NCBI GenBank assembly: GCA_002716625.1
Contig: PBAS01000056.1
Coordinates: 1 to 57,190 of the forward strand
Direction of reading: 5' to 3'
DNA length: 57,190 nucleotides
Origin: Phycisphaeraceae bacterium
Lineage (GTDB): Bacteria > Planctomycetota > Phycisphaerae > Phycisphaerales > Phycisphaeraceae
The translations under genes were made by a program, and so were the position numbers. Position 1 is the stretch's first letter. Every line of letters starts with the position of its first letter. Below the pieces are notes generated by a model. That model had not been told where the DNA came from. It saw only the letters and a list, made by a program, of their open reading frames with translations, and made no database searches. Positions 29,755-39,044 of this stretch are shown in pieces.

Positions 29755-31359
29755 TTACGTCGTTTCCTCTTCTGCCGGCGCTTCGGGCTCAATACCCGCC
29801 AGTTCCTGAAGCATGCGCCAATTCTGCCGACGATCTTCGTTACCCGCAAGCAGTTCAGAAGACGGAACGCCCTCTTTATCAAAATGCTTTGAAAAGCGAC
29901 CTTCGCCGCGCGCAAAACTGACGAAATCAACCTTTTCTTTGGTTTTGGGATTAACATACCAATCTTTTTCAGGTAATGGATTGCCCTTGAGATCCAACCG
30001 ATCTCTGATCCGCTCACCCTTTTCCGGATCGTAAATCATAAGTGGGAACGCGCGTGAGTCCACGGCGACACGTGCACGTTCACCCGCTAAGTGATCAGCA
30101 ACCCCGTGCTCTGGCTGGCAGGTTGTAAACGCATTAATGACCGCAGGACCGTCAAACTCATTGGCACGCAGGATGGCCTTGTAAAAATGGTTGCAATGTG
30201 CCGCTGTTGTTTGTGCCATAAAAACATCAGGGTGAGCCATCACAATCTGAGCTAATTCCTTGCGCCGCTCGGTCTTACCGGCAATTTCCTTGCCATGAAC
30301 ACTCATCTTGGTGTCCTGCCCCATAAAGGTGGACGTCGAAGCTTGACCTCCGGTATTTGAATAGACCTGCGTGTCGAGCACGATCACCTTGATATTCATG
30401 CCGGTCATCAGCATGCGGGATAGAGCCTGAAAGCCGATATCGAGCATCGCCCCATCACCACCAATCACCCACAGCTTCTTGTCCTGCCAGCCTTGCTGGT
30501 CCCATTTCGCCCGAACCCCCATCGCATAAGTAGGCGCATTTTCAAACAGGGAGTTCGACCAGGGCAACATGTATGGGTTGTATGGATACGTCGATGTATA
30601 GACCGTATTACATCCGGTAGCCGCAATGAGACCCAAATTCTCAGGCCCATGTACAAATGCCGTCGCAGCAATAAACATCCGCAGAACCGTGGCTTCACCA
30701 CAACCCGCACAACTGCCAGCGCCACCCACATACTGCAACGTATTCTCGCGGAGCATCATATCTGCTAGGATCTTCTCATTAATAAACTCTTCCGGGGTTG
30801 GCGCCATCTCTTTGAAGTGATCAAACTTCTTCGTGATCAAAGGCATATTCGTGTCGGTCTTCTTGATCATCTTCAAGGCCTGATCGTCACAGGCCTGAAC
30901 ACATTCAGCGCAACCCTTGCATTTGCTTGGGTCGATAAAAATCCCAAAGTAACCCGGTTCCTTTTTTCGTTTTTCGTTGACGGTCCAGTACTTCCGTGTC
31001 TTTGCCCACTCCGTCTCCAGGTTCCTTCGATCGGCCTGTTCCATCCCCTCAAGTTTAGGATCCAGATCGCCTTGGGGTGCTACTTTGGCAAGGATCGCAG
31101 TATCGGGACATTCCGTAACACAATCCATACATCCCACGCAGTTTTCTGCAATGAACTGCGGGATCTCGGGAGCAATAAAGGAAAAATCGCGTGGCGCTGC
31201 CGATGCAGCAGGAATCACCGATCGGGCCAGATCAAGATCCGTCTCAAGTTCAATATCACCTACGCCCTGTTCGTACAAGGGCACTACACGCTCTTTGAAG
31301 TTCTTGACATCTACAACTTCCTCAGCATTGGTTGGTAGTTTGGCGGGTGTGATGGCCAT
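29755..31359 (-). CDS. 2-oxoacid (pyruvate):ferredoxin oxidoreductase, ferredoxin-plus-TPP chain
   Basis: A 534-residue chain corresponding to the C-terminal half of single-chain NifJ. It has two 4Fe-4S motifs, CVGCMDCVTECP and CKGCAECVQAC, within residues 70-170, then the thiamine-diphosphate domain with GGAGSCAGCGEATVLR, GGDGAMLDIG and SNTGGQAS. With its partner it oxidises pyruvate (or another 2-oxoacid) to acetyl-CoA and reduces ferredoxin in the cytoplasm. It begins 64 nt after the stop of the alpha/gamma gene, so the two form an operon. The domain content fits pyruvate best, but the substrate is not certain. The 290-bp gap downstream holds nothing recognisable. Confidence 0.9.
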   Translation of the reverse strand: MAITPAKLPTNAEEVVDVKNFKERVVPLYEQGVGDIELETDLDLARSVIPAASAAPRDFSFIAPEIPQFIAENCVGCMDCVTECPDTAILAKVAPQGDLDPKLEGMEQADRRNLETEWAKTRKYWTVNEKRKKEPGYFGIFIDPSKCKGCAECVQACDDQALKMIKKTDTNMPLITKKFDHFKEMAPTPEEFINEKILADMMLRENTLQYVGGAGSCAGCGEATVLRMFIAATAFVHGPENLGLIAATGCNTVYTSTYPYNPYMLPWSNSLFENAPTYAMGVRAKWDQQGWQDKKLWVIGGDGAMLDIGFQALSRMLMTGMNIKVIVLDTQVYSNTGGQASTSTFMGQDTKMSVHGKEIAGKTERRKELAQIVMAHPDVFMAQTTAAHCNHFYKAILRANEFDGPAVINAFTTCQPEHGVADHLAGERARVAVDSRAFPLMIYDPEKGERIRDRLDLKGNPLPEKDWYVNPKTKEKVDFVSFARGEGRFSKHFDKEGVPSSELLAGNEDRRQNWRMLQELAGIEPEAPAEEETT

Positions 31360-31423
31360 AATCGTCTTCTCCGATTGAACTTTGAACCGCAGATCACTTG
31401 AAACAATAGCGGCTATTGGATAA

Positions 31424-33463
31424 TTATGAAATTACAGGCAATGAGGCGGGAATCCCGCTATCCAGAGATTTATCCTGAATCACCTCTATCGGAACCTCAA
31501 ATACGTCCTCGTATCCATGGCGGATACACGTCAGATTATCTTGCACAACCTGCTCGCCTTTCCTGCCCCAGTAGCTGCGAACAACCTTCTCCACACCCTC
31601 CATCAGTTGTTCAAATGTCATATTGAATCGCTCAGCAAATGGTGTGGCGCGTAAAAAGATCCCCACCAGCACCACACCCATCATGCGAATACGCAGATCG
31701 GGATTCGTCGCGACCTCATCGGCAATCTGAAATGTATCAAGCGATAGTACCTTGGCATTGGAATCCCTGATGCGTTTACGCGCCCAAAGTGGCACTGCAG
31801 CCCAGACCTCTTCCGCAGTTGTTTTGGAGGTGTTAAGGAAAATTGTCCCGCCATCAGCCAAGCCACGAAGCGTATCACCAAGATTCAGGGCATTGACGTC
31901 ATTAAGCGGAATAAATTCAACATCTTCCAACTCGCAATGGGTCAAAATCTTTTCGTGCGCGAGGGTGAGGTAATAGGTTGTGGGCAGCCCTTTTTTGGAA
32001 GATCCATACTTGGGATAAGCCTGAACCTGCACGTCGAAAAGGTCACCCATTAGTGATGCGATCACCTTGTTCGTTGTCACGCTACCGAAGCCACCCACCG
32101 AATGACCTCGCATCGAAAATGCACCTTCAGGCCTTACATCCGGGTCAATTGGGGGATCCAGAGCTGTTTCATGCTTGATACCAACAGTGCTAAATTCCTT
32201 GAACTCATTGCCTTCCAACGCTTGGCGCATGTTCTGCACCAAGGCCACGTAATGGCCAGGTCGGATATCACGACTGCCCAAACCTGCTGAACACTGCAAC
32301 ATCTTCGGCATCGGCTCAACGGCATCCACACCAGCAGACTGAAATTCTTCCAATCCAAGTGCCGCATCCACAAATGCAGTCTTGATATCACGCATCAGCG
32401 GGTTTGCCGGCGCTAGTGGATCATCCATCCTTTCCATCACGGTGAATGCCTTGACATTACGCAGGGCCTGAACGATTTCTGGGCCAGGAAATGGGCGATA
32501 ACTGGTCACATTGATCGCGCCGACATTCACATTCATTTCTGAGCGGATGTAATCAATCGTTGGCTTTGCCGTCTCCATCATGCAACCCATACCAACTAGG
32601 GCAATTTCCGCATCGTCCATACGGTAGGATTCAATCAAATCGTACTCGCGACCCGTAGCTTCAGCGAAGATCCGCATGGCTGTGCGGACCGCAGGTTTCA
32701 TATGGACATAGTAATGTCGCTGGGCGATCTTGCCCTTCATATATGAATCCTGGTCTTGGACGGAACCAGTCATCATGGGTTGATCCACATCAAACAGGTT
32801 GATGATCCGATCTTCCGGACGTCCGACATATGCCTCCATGAACTCTTTTTCTGGCAGGAGAACATTCTCAATCGTGTGGGTGATCAGGAAGCCGTCCTGA
32901 ACATTCATAATGGGTGACTGGCAGGCTTCCGCCGCATGGCGGCAAATTAGCGCCAGATCCCCTGCTTCCTGCGGATTGCGGCCAAACAGAATGCCCCAGC
33001 CCGCATCCGCGCAACTCATCACATCGTCGTGCCCTGCGTGTACATTTAAGCTCTGGCTGGTCAAGGCTCGGGCACCGATGTGAAAGACGATCGGGAGCCG
33101 CTTACCTGAAATCGTGTATAAAACCTCTTTCATGAGCACCAGGCCTTGGCCGCTTGTGAAATTAGTCACGCGACCACCGGCCAGCGCAAAGCCCTCGCAC
33201 GTCGAAGCCGATGAATGCTCACTTTCCAGTTCCAGAAAGATCAGGCCGTCACCCCACAGGTTCTTTTGACCATTGGAAACTGCCGATGAATAACCGCCAC
33301 CCATGGCGGTAGAACTTGTAATGGGGAAGGCACCTGCGGCCTGGGTAATATTCGTCTCAACCCAAACCACAGCGCCTGAACCATCGGTGATGGTCGGGAT
33401 TCCGGGAAAGGGCGGGTTTTTCATGTCAGATTTTTCACTCATATCAGGTTTCCACTGGGTCAT
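31424..33463 (-). CDS. 2-oxoacid (pyruvate):ferredoxin oxidoreductase, alpha-gamma chain
   Basis: A 679-residue chain equal to the N-terminal half of NifJ. Residues about 20-460 are the alpha (pyrimidine-binding) part with FPITSSTAMG, HIGARALTSQSLNVHAGHDDVM and the TVMERMDDPLAPANPL segment typical of PFOR. Residues about 470-650 are the gamma part (RGHSVGGFGSVTTNKVIASL, FPKYGSSKKGLPTTYY-like). Total length with the downstream chain is about 1213 residues, close to single-chain PFOR. The first ATG is used; ATGs at 33442 and 33424 are possible. PFOR is oxygen-sensitive in many organisms, which hints at growth in low oxygen. Confidence 0.9.
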   Translation of the reverse strand: MTQWKPDMSEKSDMKNPPFPGIPTITDGSGAVVWVETNITQAAGAFPITSSTAMGGGYSSAVSNGQKNLWGDGLIFLELESEHSSASTCEGFALAGGRVTNFTSGQGLVLMKEVLYTISGKRLPIVFHIGARALTSQSLNVHAGHDDVMSCADAGWGILFGRNPQEAGDLALICRHAAEACQSPIMNVQDGFLITHTIENVLLPEKEFMEAYVGRPEDRIINLFDVDQPMMTGSVQDQDSYMKGKIAQRHYYVHMKPAVRTAMRIFAEATGREYDLIESYRMDDAEIALVGMGCMMETAKPTIDYIRSEMNVNVGAINVTSYRPFPGPEIVQALRNVKAFTVMERMDDPLAPANPLMRDIKTAFVDAALGLEEFQSAGVDAVEPMPKMLQCSAGLGSRDIRPGHYVALVQNMRQALEGNEFKEFSTVGIKHETALDPPIDPDVRPEGAFSMRGHSVGGFGSVTTNKVIASLMGDLFDVQVQAYPKYGSSKKGLPTTYYLTLAHEKILTHCELEDVEFIPLNDVNALNLGDTLRGLADGGTIFLNTSKTTAEEVWAAVPLWARKRIRDSNAKVLSLDTFQIADEVATNPDLRIRMMGVVLVGIFLRATPFAERFNMTFEQLMEGVEKVVRSYWGRKGEQVVQDNLTCIRHGYEDVFEVPIEVIQDKSLDSGIPASLPVIS

Positions 33464-33617
33464 ACATTATAGAAGATACTGAATCATAATGCCCGCCGCC
33501 GCTTAGATTATCCATTAAGAAAGACGCCTCAAACGGCATTTTAGGCCTCTGATGGCGTATTTGACGTCAAAGTTTACTGAATGCCCCCAAGCTTCCAAGG
33601 GTATAAATACCCCTCAA

Positions 33618-34043
33618 TCACCCAGTTCGTTCCGCTCCCCAAGCCCAAGAGCGTGTGACGGTGTACTCACGCACCCCATCATAGTCCTTGGGCAAACCTC
33701 GAAGCTGCTGTGGATCAAAACCAGCACCCACGTTTTGAAGCAATTCCACCAGGTGCTGGGAACCAAAGCTAAGCCCATGGACTTCAAATCCGTCGCCATT
33801 GAGGTCAAAAATTGTCGTTTTACCCGGTTCAACTAGAATTCGATTGGGGGTATTGAACCCCAATCGCATCTGTCGCAGAATCTTTCTGGCTGCGTCCTCT
33901 TCTTGGGGATCATAGTTGTACTGTCGACCCTCTGGCTCCGTCGCACCAGCGTTGGCCGGCTGGTCATCGGGCTTGATACCCCATCCCGAATCCGCAATGA
34001 CCTTGTCTTTGTCCTTTGGGCGATGTTTATTCTGTTGTGACAT
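33618..34043 (-). CDS. Unknown 141-residue protein
   Basis: Not recognised. The protein is hydrophilic, with a charged N-terminus (QQNKHRPKDKDK) and a C-terminal part carrying FDLNGDGFEVHGLSFG and YTVTRSWAWG. There is no signal peptide or membrane segment. The ATG at 34043 directly follows the stop of the 288-residue gene with a 1-nt gap, so it is the last gene of the cupin operon. Real coding is supported by that spacing and by the even composition. Confidence 0.55.
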   Translation of the reverse strand: MSQQNKHRPKDKDKVIADSGWGIKPDDQPANAGATEPEGRQYNYDPQEEDAARKILRQMRLGFNTPNRILVEPGKTTIFDLNGDGFEVHGLSFGSQHLVELLQNVGAGFDPQQLRGLPKDYDGVREYTVTRSWAWGAERTG

Positions 34044-34044
34044 C

Positions 34045-34911
34045 TTAGGCGTCAACCTCCGAACTGGCAGCCTGACCAAACGCCTCTAGGTCATCGGCAA
34101 TGACCTGCAACCGTTTCTCCTCTTCTTGGCGGTTTTGGACTAAATCTCCATCCACCTGCCCTTGGCCATGATAGTGATGGTGCTGAGCTACATCTGGCGA
34201 CCAATACGTGCGTCCCTTCTGAGCAAAGACCACCGAATCTCGAGCTGCGCGAACCAATGCATGGACGGCAGGCACAAGTGCAACCGGATCCAAAGACGGC
34301 TGATCCGCAATAAACTCTGAAGCGTCAGCCAGTTGCTCGCGGGTGACAGGATGGCGGGACGCCATGTAACAGGCAAATTGCGCAAACCACTCCTGACGCT
34401 GCGGCGTAAAACCCCTCTGTCGCAACATGGCCATGGCAAAAGGCCATAGATCGCACGGCAGCGTATCACGGATTGCAGCCGACACACGCGGTTCAGGGGC
34501 ACGTTCCAAATGGAGCAACCGGACAAACCGCTCGACCATTACCTCATGCAACGTCAACTTGGCCGCGACGTCACCAGGCAACTGAACGGTTGTGAACGGC
34601 AACTCCTTGCAAATATCGCAGATCAGCTGCGTAATCTCCTTAGAAGTTGGCCGCCAATGGTTAAGAGTCTGTGACACATCTGCCTGATCCTGCGCATCAG
34701 GCGTAAACTGCGGGCCAAATAGAATCTCGATCTCATGCTCTTCGAGATCCTTCGATGCATCGTGGAGAAAGGCGTACAATTCCTCTGAGTGTTCCGTCAT
34801 ATAACGTGACAACTGGCGTTCGGTCTGCGGCTTCAGGGGCCTGGACCGCGCCAGCAAGTCAATAATGGCTGCTTTAAGTTCCTGGTACATCAACTCAGTC
34901 TTTATAGTCAT
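34045..34911 (-). CDS. Unknown 288-residue protein
   Basis: Not recognised. It is mostly helical by composition, with no signal or membrane segment. A histidine-rich stretch HHHYHGQGQ occurs near residue 245 and is followed by a charged tail with a short coiled-coil-like run (VQNRQEEEKRLQVIADDLEAF). It overlaps the cupin gene upstream by 17 bp and is followed after 1 nt by another unknown gene, so the four are one operon. An alternative start at 34890 would remove the overlap. Confidence 0.55.
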   Translation of the reverse strand: MTIKTELMYQELKAAIIDLLARSRPLKPQTERQLSRYMTEHSEELYAFLHDASKDLEEHEIEILFGPQFTPDAQDQADVSQTLNHWRPTSKEITQLICDICKELPFTTVQLPGDVAAKLTLHEVMVERFVRLLHLERAPEPRVSAAIRDTLPCDLWPFAMAMLRQRGFTPQRQEWFAQFACYMASRHPVTREQLADASEFIADQPSLDPVALVPAVHALVRAARDSVVFAQKGRTYWSPDVAQHHHYHGQGQVDGDLVQNRQEEEKRLQVIADDLEAFGQAASSEVDA

Positions 34912-35233
34912 CGCGGGCGGGGCAGAATACTTCCACGTAGGTTGAATCTTCTATTGCCGATAGCCCATGTGGCTTGTTGGCTGCGATCACATACCCGTCA
35001 CCGGCAGATGCTTCGAACTCATCTCCCGGATTGACACCGAAGAACCGGAGCTTCCCGACAAGGCACATCCCAATCTGTACCGGATCGTGACTGTGTAACG
35101 GAATAGCCGCACCTTTCTTGATCTCAAAGTGACAAAGCATGGCGTGCTCGTTATAGCCCAACGTTCTACGTACCAATCCCGGCATGGTGTCAACCGAAAT
35201 CGCGTGGGCCGTTGCAATACTCTTTTGTTTCAT
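34895..35233 (-). CDS. Small cupin protein (second copy)
   Basis: A 112-residue single-domain cupin. Motif 1 is IPLHSHDPVQIGMCLVG and motif 2 ends in NKPHGLSAIE, giving the usual His/His/(Glu or Gln)/His metal set with Gln in place of Glu. It is a close paralogue of the cupin just upstream, starting MKQKS in both. Function cannot be told; small cupins of this sort act as isomerases, dioxygenases or sensors. Confidence 0.8.
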   Translation of the reverse strand: MKQKSIATAHAISVDTMPGLVRRTLGYNEHAMLCHFEIKKGAAIPLHSHDPVQIGMCLVGKLRFFGVNPGDEFEASAGDGYVIAANKPHGLSAIEDSTYVEVFCPARDDYKD

Positions 35234-35270
35234 GGCCTATCACCCACCACAGAATCAGGACCAGCACAAC

Positions 35271-35606
35271 CTAGAAGTCCGCGTATTCCGGCCTTGACGG
35301 TGTAAACACTTCCAATAGAGCCGAATCCTCCAGGGCCTCTGCTCCATGAGGTTGATTGCTGTCCATTACATAGCTCTCGCCCGCCGCAGCCTCGAAATTG
35401 TCCTCTGGTTTCTCACCAAACAAACGCACCCGGCCAGAAACACACATGCCGATCTGAACCGGCTCATGGTGGTGCAATGGGATGGTGGCGCCCTGCTTGA
35501 GTTCAATCTGGCACATCATGGCCTGATCGTTATAGGTCAGAGTCTTTCGTATGACACCAGGCAACATTTCAACCGGCTTGGCCGTATCGAGGCTTTTCTG
35601 CTTCAC
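35271..35606 (-). CDS. Small cupin protein (first copy)
   Basis: A 111-residue cupin with IPLHHHEPVQIGMCVSG and SNQPHGAEALED as metal-binding motifs. About half of its residues match the neighbouring copy at 34895-35233, which marks a tandem duplication. It is the first gene of a four-gene minus-strand operon and is divergent from bamA. Confidence 0.8.
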   Translation of the reverse strand: MKQKSLDTAKPVEMLPGVIRKTLTYNDQAMMCQIELKQGATIPLHHHEPVQIGMCVSGRVRLFGEKPEDNFEAAAGESYVMDSNQPHGAEALEDSALLEVFTPSRPEYADF

Positions 35607-35814
35607 CTTTTACTCCTCTTTGACGGGTGGGTAAGAGATACAAACAAAGTTCGTTTATCGTACTCGCAGCACCTTGGCCGGCCAAATTAACCACCATTGG
35701 CGGTTGTGCCTAACAGTGCCCATGAGGGCCTGGCATTCCCGTTTTTGATGTCACCAATTTGCCCAACATGGCGATGTGATTACACTGCACTTCTTGTCAA
35801 ACCAGGCGCGGATC

Positions 35815-38190
35815 ATGGCTTTACATGCAACTCGTCAGTTCATCGGATCGCTGACGCTGTTGTTGTTGTTGTTGTTTGTCGGCCATGCCACCGGCCCCAT
35901 GGCCGCCTGGGGCCAAGCCTTGGACCTAAAAGACCGTCCCGTTGCCGACATCCGTGTCCTTGGCCTAGAACAGGTCAAACCACAGCTGGTTTATAACCAG
36001 ATCCGGACCCAAAAGGGCGGACCCTATGATGTCCGCGCGGTCAAACAGGACATCGTGCGAATTACACATCTCAACCGATTCGCAAAGGTTGATGCGCGGG
36101 TCGAACAACAACAGGACGGCTCAATCATTCTGACCTACCAGGTTGTCGAGTTACCACTCCTCAGTGATGTCCAGGTTGTCGGCAATAAGCGGCTGCCGGA
36201 TCAACAACTGCTCGCCCGCGTACGTGTACGTACCGGTGATCCAGCACACAACTTTCTGATCGAACGAGGAAGGCACCAGATCGTTCACGCTTATGAAGAA
36301 GAGGGCTACTTCGATACAACCGTGACGGTTGATCAGCAGTTGCTTGGCGAGTCAAGAATTGTGATGTACCGCGTTGTTGAGGGAGTACGACAACGCATCC
36401 GAGCTATTTATTTTGAAGGCAACCACGCCTTCTCCGATAAGCAACTGCAAGCTCAGATCCAGTCCAAAACACACACATTTCTCTTTCGCCGTGGCGAGTT
36501 CAGCAAGCAACGGACGCTTGTGGATCGGGACCTGTTACGTGATTTTTACCACCAACGTGGCTTTTTGGAAGCTGAAGCCACACGGGATTTCCAGGTGTCT
36601 CCACAGGGACAGGATGTCATTTTGACCTTCACCGTTCATGAGGGGCCGCAGTACCTGGTTGATTCGATCCAAATTACCCGCAACAGCCTATTCAGCGATG
36701 CCGCCATCCTTGAGGCCATCCCGTTGCGCAAAGGCGATGTGTATTCAGTTAACCACACAAATGCTAGTGAGCAGGCGATCAAGAATCTCTATGGACAGAT
36801 GGGTTACATCGGCACAACTGTACGTATTGACCCCGTGTTTCTTGAATCTCCAGCCAGCCATGTCAAGGTGCAGGTTAGTATCCAAGAGGGCAAGCCCTAC
36901 TGGATCGGCGAGGTGACGATCAAGGGCAATCATCTGACACAGGACCGTGTCGTCAAACGACTCCTGCACGGAATCCTACCAGGCCGACGCTTTGAGGGCC
37001 CCCAACTCACCAAAACGCGCAAATCACTCGAGCAAGGATCCTCACTGTTCGACCAAGGCGGCAGTATCACGTTACTCGGCGATCCTAACGACACCCACCG
37101 TGATGTCCTGATCGAGGTCCGCGAGAAGAACACCGGCTCGCTCAGCTTTGGAGCAGCCGTTAGTTCCGATGCGGGCGTGGTTGGAGCTGTTGATTTGGTT
37201 CAGCGGAACTTTGACATCATGGACACCCCGGAAAGTTTGGGAGATTTGCTTAGCGGCAAAGCATTTCGCGGGGCCGGGCAGTTCATGCATACATCACTGC
37301 AACCCGGGCGGGAAAGCAGCCGTTATTCAGCAAGTTTCCGTGAACCCCATCTACTGGATAGCAACGTTTTTCTTGACATGAAAGGTTTCGTGTTTGATAT
37401 CGAACGAGAAAAACATGATGAAGAACGTGCTGGCGGCACGTTCGGGTTTGGCCAACGGTTTGGTGATATCTGGTCTGCTTCAATTCGAACACGGTTTGAG
37501 TTGATTGACATGACGAATATTGAGTCTGATGCCTCCGTTGATATTTTTGAAGAAAATGGTGAAAACCAGCTAAGCTCCCTTGGGCTATCGATTACCCGCA
37601 GCACCGCCAACGCAACAACAATCCCACCAAGAGGTGGCAGTCGCCTGTCATTTTCAGCTAGTCGCGGAGGGGCATTGGGTGGCGATTACAACTTCACAAA
37701 AGTTTCGATACAACACAAACAATTCTGGACGGTGGAAGAAGATTTCTTTGGACGACATACGGTGGCCAGCATGAATATGCGTGTGGGCTATATTGCTAAC
37801 AGGGCACCGGTATTTGAACGTTTCTACGCTGGTGGCCGTGGCTTCCGTGGTTTTGAGTTTCGTGGTATTGGCCCCCGGGGCATCCGCAACGATACCGGCG
37901 TAATTGGCGATGACCCGATCGGTGGCGATTTTCTATTTTTATTCGGAGTTGAATACAACGTACCGATTTATGAAAAGTCCTTGCGTGGGGTGATGTTCAT
38001 CGATACCGGCACACTGAATGAAGAATTCAATTTCAGCAACTACCGCGTTTCTGTTGGCGGCGGCATCCGGTTACAGGTCCCATTTCTTGGCCGAGCGCCG
38101 TTTGCATTAGACCTCGCCATCCCCATCGTCCGAGAACCAACGGATGAGAAGCAGATCTTTAGTTTTGATCTATCAATGCCCTTCCAATAG
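35815..38190 (+). CDS. bamA: Outer membrane assembly factor BamA/Omp85
   Basis: A 791-residue Omp85 protein that inserts beta-barrel proteins into the outer membrane. A signal peptide covers residues 1 to about 33 (SLTLLLLLLFVGHA, cleaved near AAWGQA). About five POTRA domains follow, for example VADIRVLGLEQVKPQLV, LLSDVQVVGNKRLPDQ, RIRAIYFEGNHAFSDKQL, LVDSIQITRNSLFSDA and WIGEVTIKGNHLTQD. The barrel starts near residue 430 and contains the lid-lock-like RFYAGGRGFRGFEFRGIGP; it ends in a C-terminal aromatic residue (SFDLSMPFQ). The ATG at 35815 yields the signal peptide; an upstream GTG at 35776 does not. It opens the outer-membrane cluster. Confidence 0.95.
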   Translation: MALHATRQFIGSLTLLLLLLFVGHATGPMAAWGQALDLKDRPVADIRVLGLEQVKPQLVYNQIRTQKGGPYDVRAVKQDIVRITHLNRFAKVDARVEQQQDGSIILTYQVVELPLLSDVQVVGNKRLPDQQLLARVRVRTGDPAHNFLIERGRHQIVHAYEEEGYFDTTVTVDQQLLGESRIVMYRVVEGVRQRIRAIYFEGNHAFSDKQLQAQIQSKTHTFLFRRGEFSKQRTLVDRDLLRDFYHQRGFLEAEATRDFQVSPQGQDVILTFTVHEGPQYLVDSIQITRNSLFSDAAILEAIPLRKGDVYSVNHTNASEQAIKNLYGQMGYIGTTVRIDPVFLESPASHVKVQVSIQEGKPYWIGEVTIKGNHLTQDRVVKRLLHGILPGRRFEGPQLTKTRKSLEQGSSLFDQGGSITLLGDPNDTHRDVLIEVREKNTGSLSFGAAVSSDAGVVGAVDLVQRNFDIMDTPESLGDLLSGKAFRGAGQFMHTSLQPGRESSRYSASFREPHLLDSNVFLDMKGFVFDIEREKHDEERAGGTFGFGQRFGDIWSASIRTRFELIDMTNIESDASVDIFEENGENQLSSLGLSITRSTANATTIPPRGGSRLSFSASRGGALGGDYNFTKVSIQHKQFWTVEEDFFGRHTVASMNMRVGYIANRAPVFERFYAGGRGFRGFEFRGIGPRGIRNDTGVIGDDPIGGDFLFLFGVEYNVPIYEKSLRGVMFIDTGTLNEEFNFSNYRVSVGGGIRLQVPFLGRAPFALDLAIPIVREPTDEKQIFSFDLSMPFQ

Positions 38191-38344
38191 TTTCTGGGGT
38201 TGATAAACACAATAGATCCTGAACGCGTATGACCGAGGGACATTGCCATCCGGGCCATCGCGTGATAGAACAAAGCGCACTTACACCCGTAAAGGGGAAT
38301 GCAAACGTTACTCCCTTGCAAGGCAATAATAAGGAGCCGCCGGT

Positions 38345-38959
38345 ATGCCTAGAAACATTCATTTAGCATGGTTATTGACCACGGTCGGTGCATTAACATT
38401 GATCGGCTGGGGTGGCACGGCCGTAAGCCAAGCAATTGGCGGAAGCGGCAGATCTATCGCTGTCGTGGACGTGCAGAAAGTTTTCCGCAACTGCAAGGAA
38501 AAACAACACATTGACGCGGATATCGAAAGCCGCCGAACAAACGCCCAAGCAAAGGCAAGTGCCGCACAGGACGAGTTGCGGGAACTCCAAAAAGACCTCG
38601 AGCTGCTTAACCCTGAGGAGGAGGCCTTTCAGCACAAGCAGGAACAGATCGCCCGGGCAATCATCGAAGGGCAGACTGAATTAAAATTTCGAGAGACACA
38701 AATTGTCCGAGAGATGATGCTGCGATCCGGCAGCTTGTACCGAAAAATGCGGCGAGCATGTGGCGATGTATCACGAGCCAACGGCCACGATGTAGTTCTT
38801 TATAAAGAACCTGAAGAATTGGTGCGCAGCCAAAACCTTGAACAGCTATCACGACAAATTGGTGGCCGCAAGGTCCTGTGGGCGGCAGGCGAATTAGACA
38901 TCACCGACCAAGTCATCCAGAAGTTAGACAACGCATGGGACAACACCACGAGGAAATAA
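38345..38959 (+). CDS. skp: OmpH/Skp family periplasmic chaperone
   Basis: A 204-residue Skp-like protein with a signal peptide or N-terminal anchor (LAWLLTTVGALTLIGWGG) and the family strand SIAVVDVQKVFRNC, followed by a long charged helical coiled coil (residues about 60-135). Skp carries unfolded outer-membrane proteins through the periplasm. GGAG lies 9 nt before the ATG. It lies between bamA and lpxD, the conserved order in many Gram-negative bacteria. Confidence 0.88.
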   Translation: MPRNIHLAWLLTTVGALTLIGWGGTAVSQAIGGSGRSIAVVDVQKVFRNCKEKQHIDADIESRRTNAQAKASAAQDELRELQKDLELLNPEEEAFQHKQEQIARAIIEGQTELKFRETQIVREMMLRSGSLYRKMRRACGDVSRANGHDVVLYKEPEELVRSQNLEQLSRQIGGRKVLWAAGELDITDQVIQKLDNAWDNTTRK

Positions 38960-39044
38960 CACATCAGCACCACCAATGGCAGCAGGTTGTCCCAAAGCAA
39001 CTGCCGCGCTGATCATGCTTGCAAGTGCGGCAAGGCTGTCGGTA

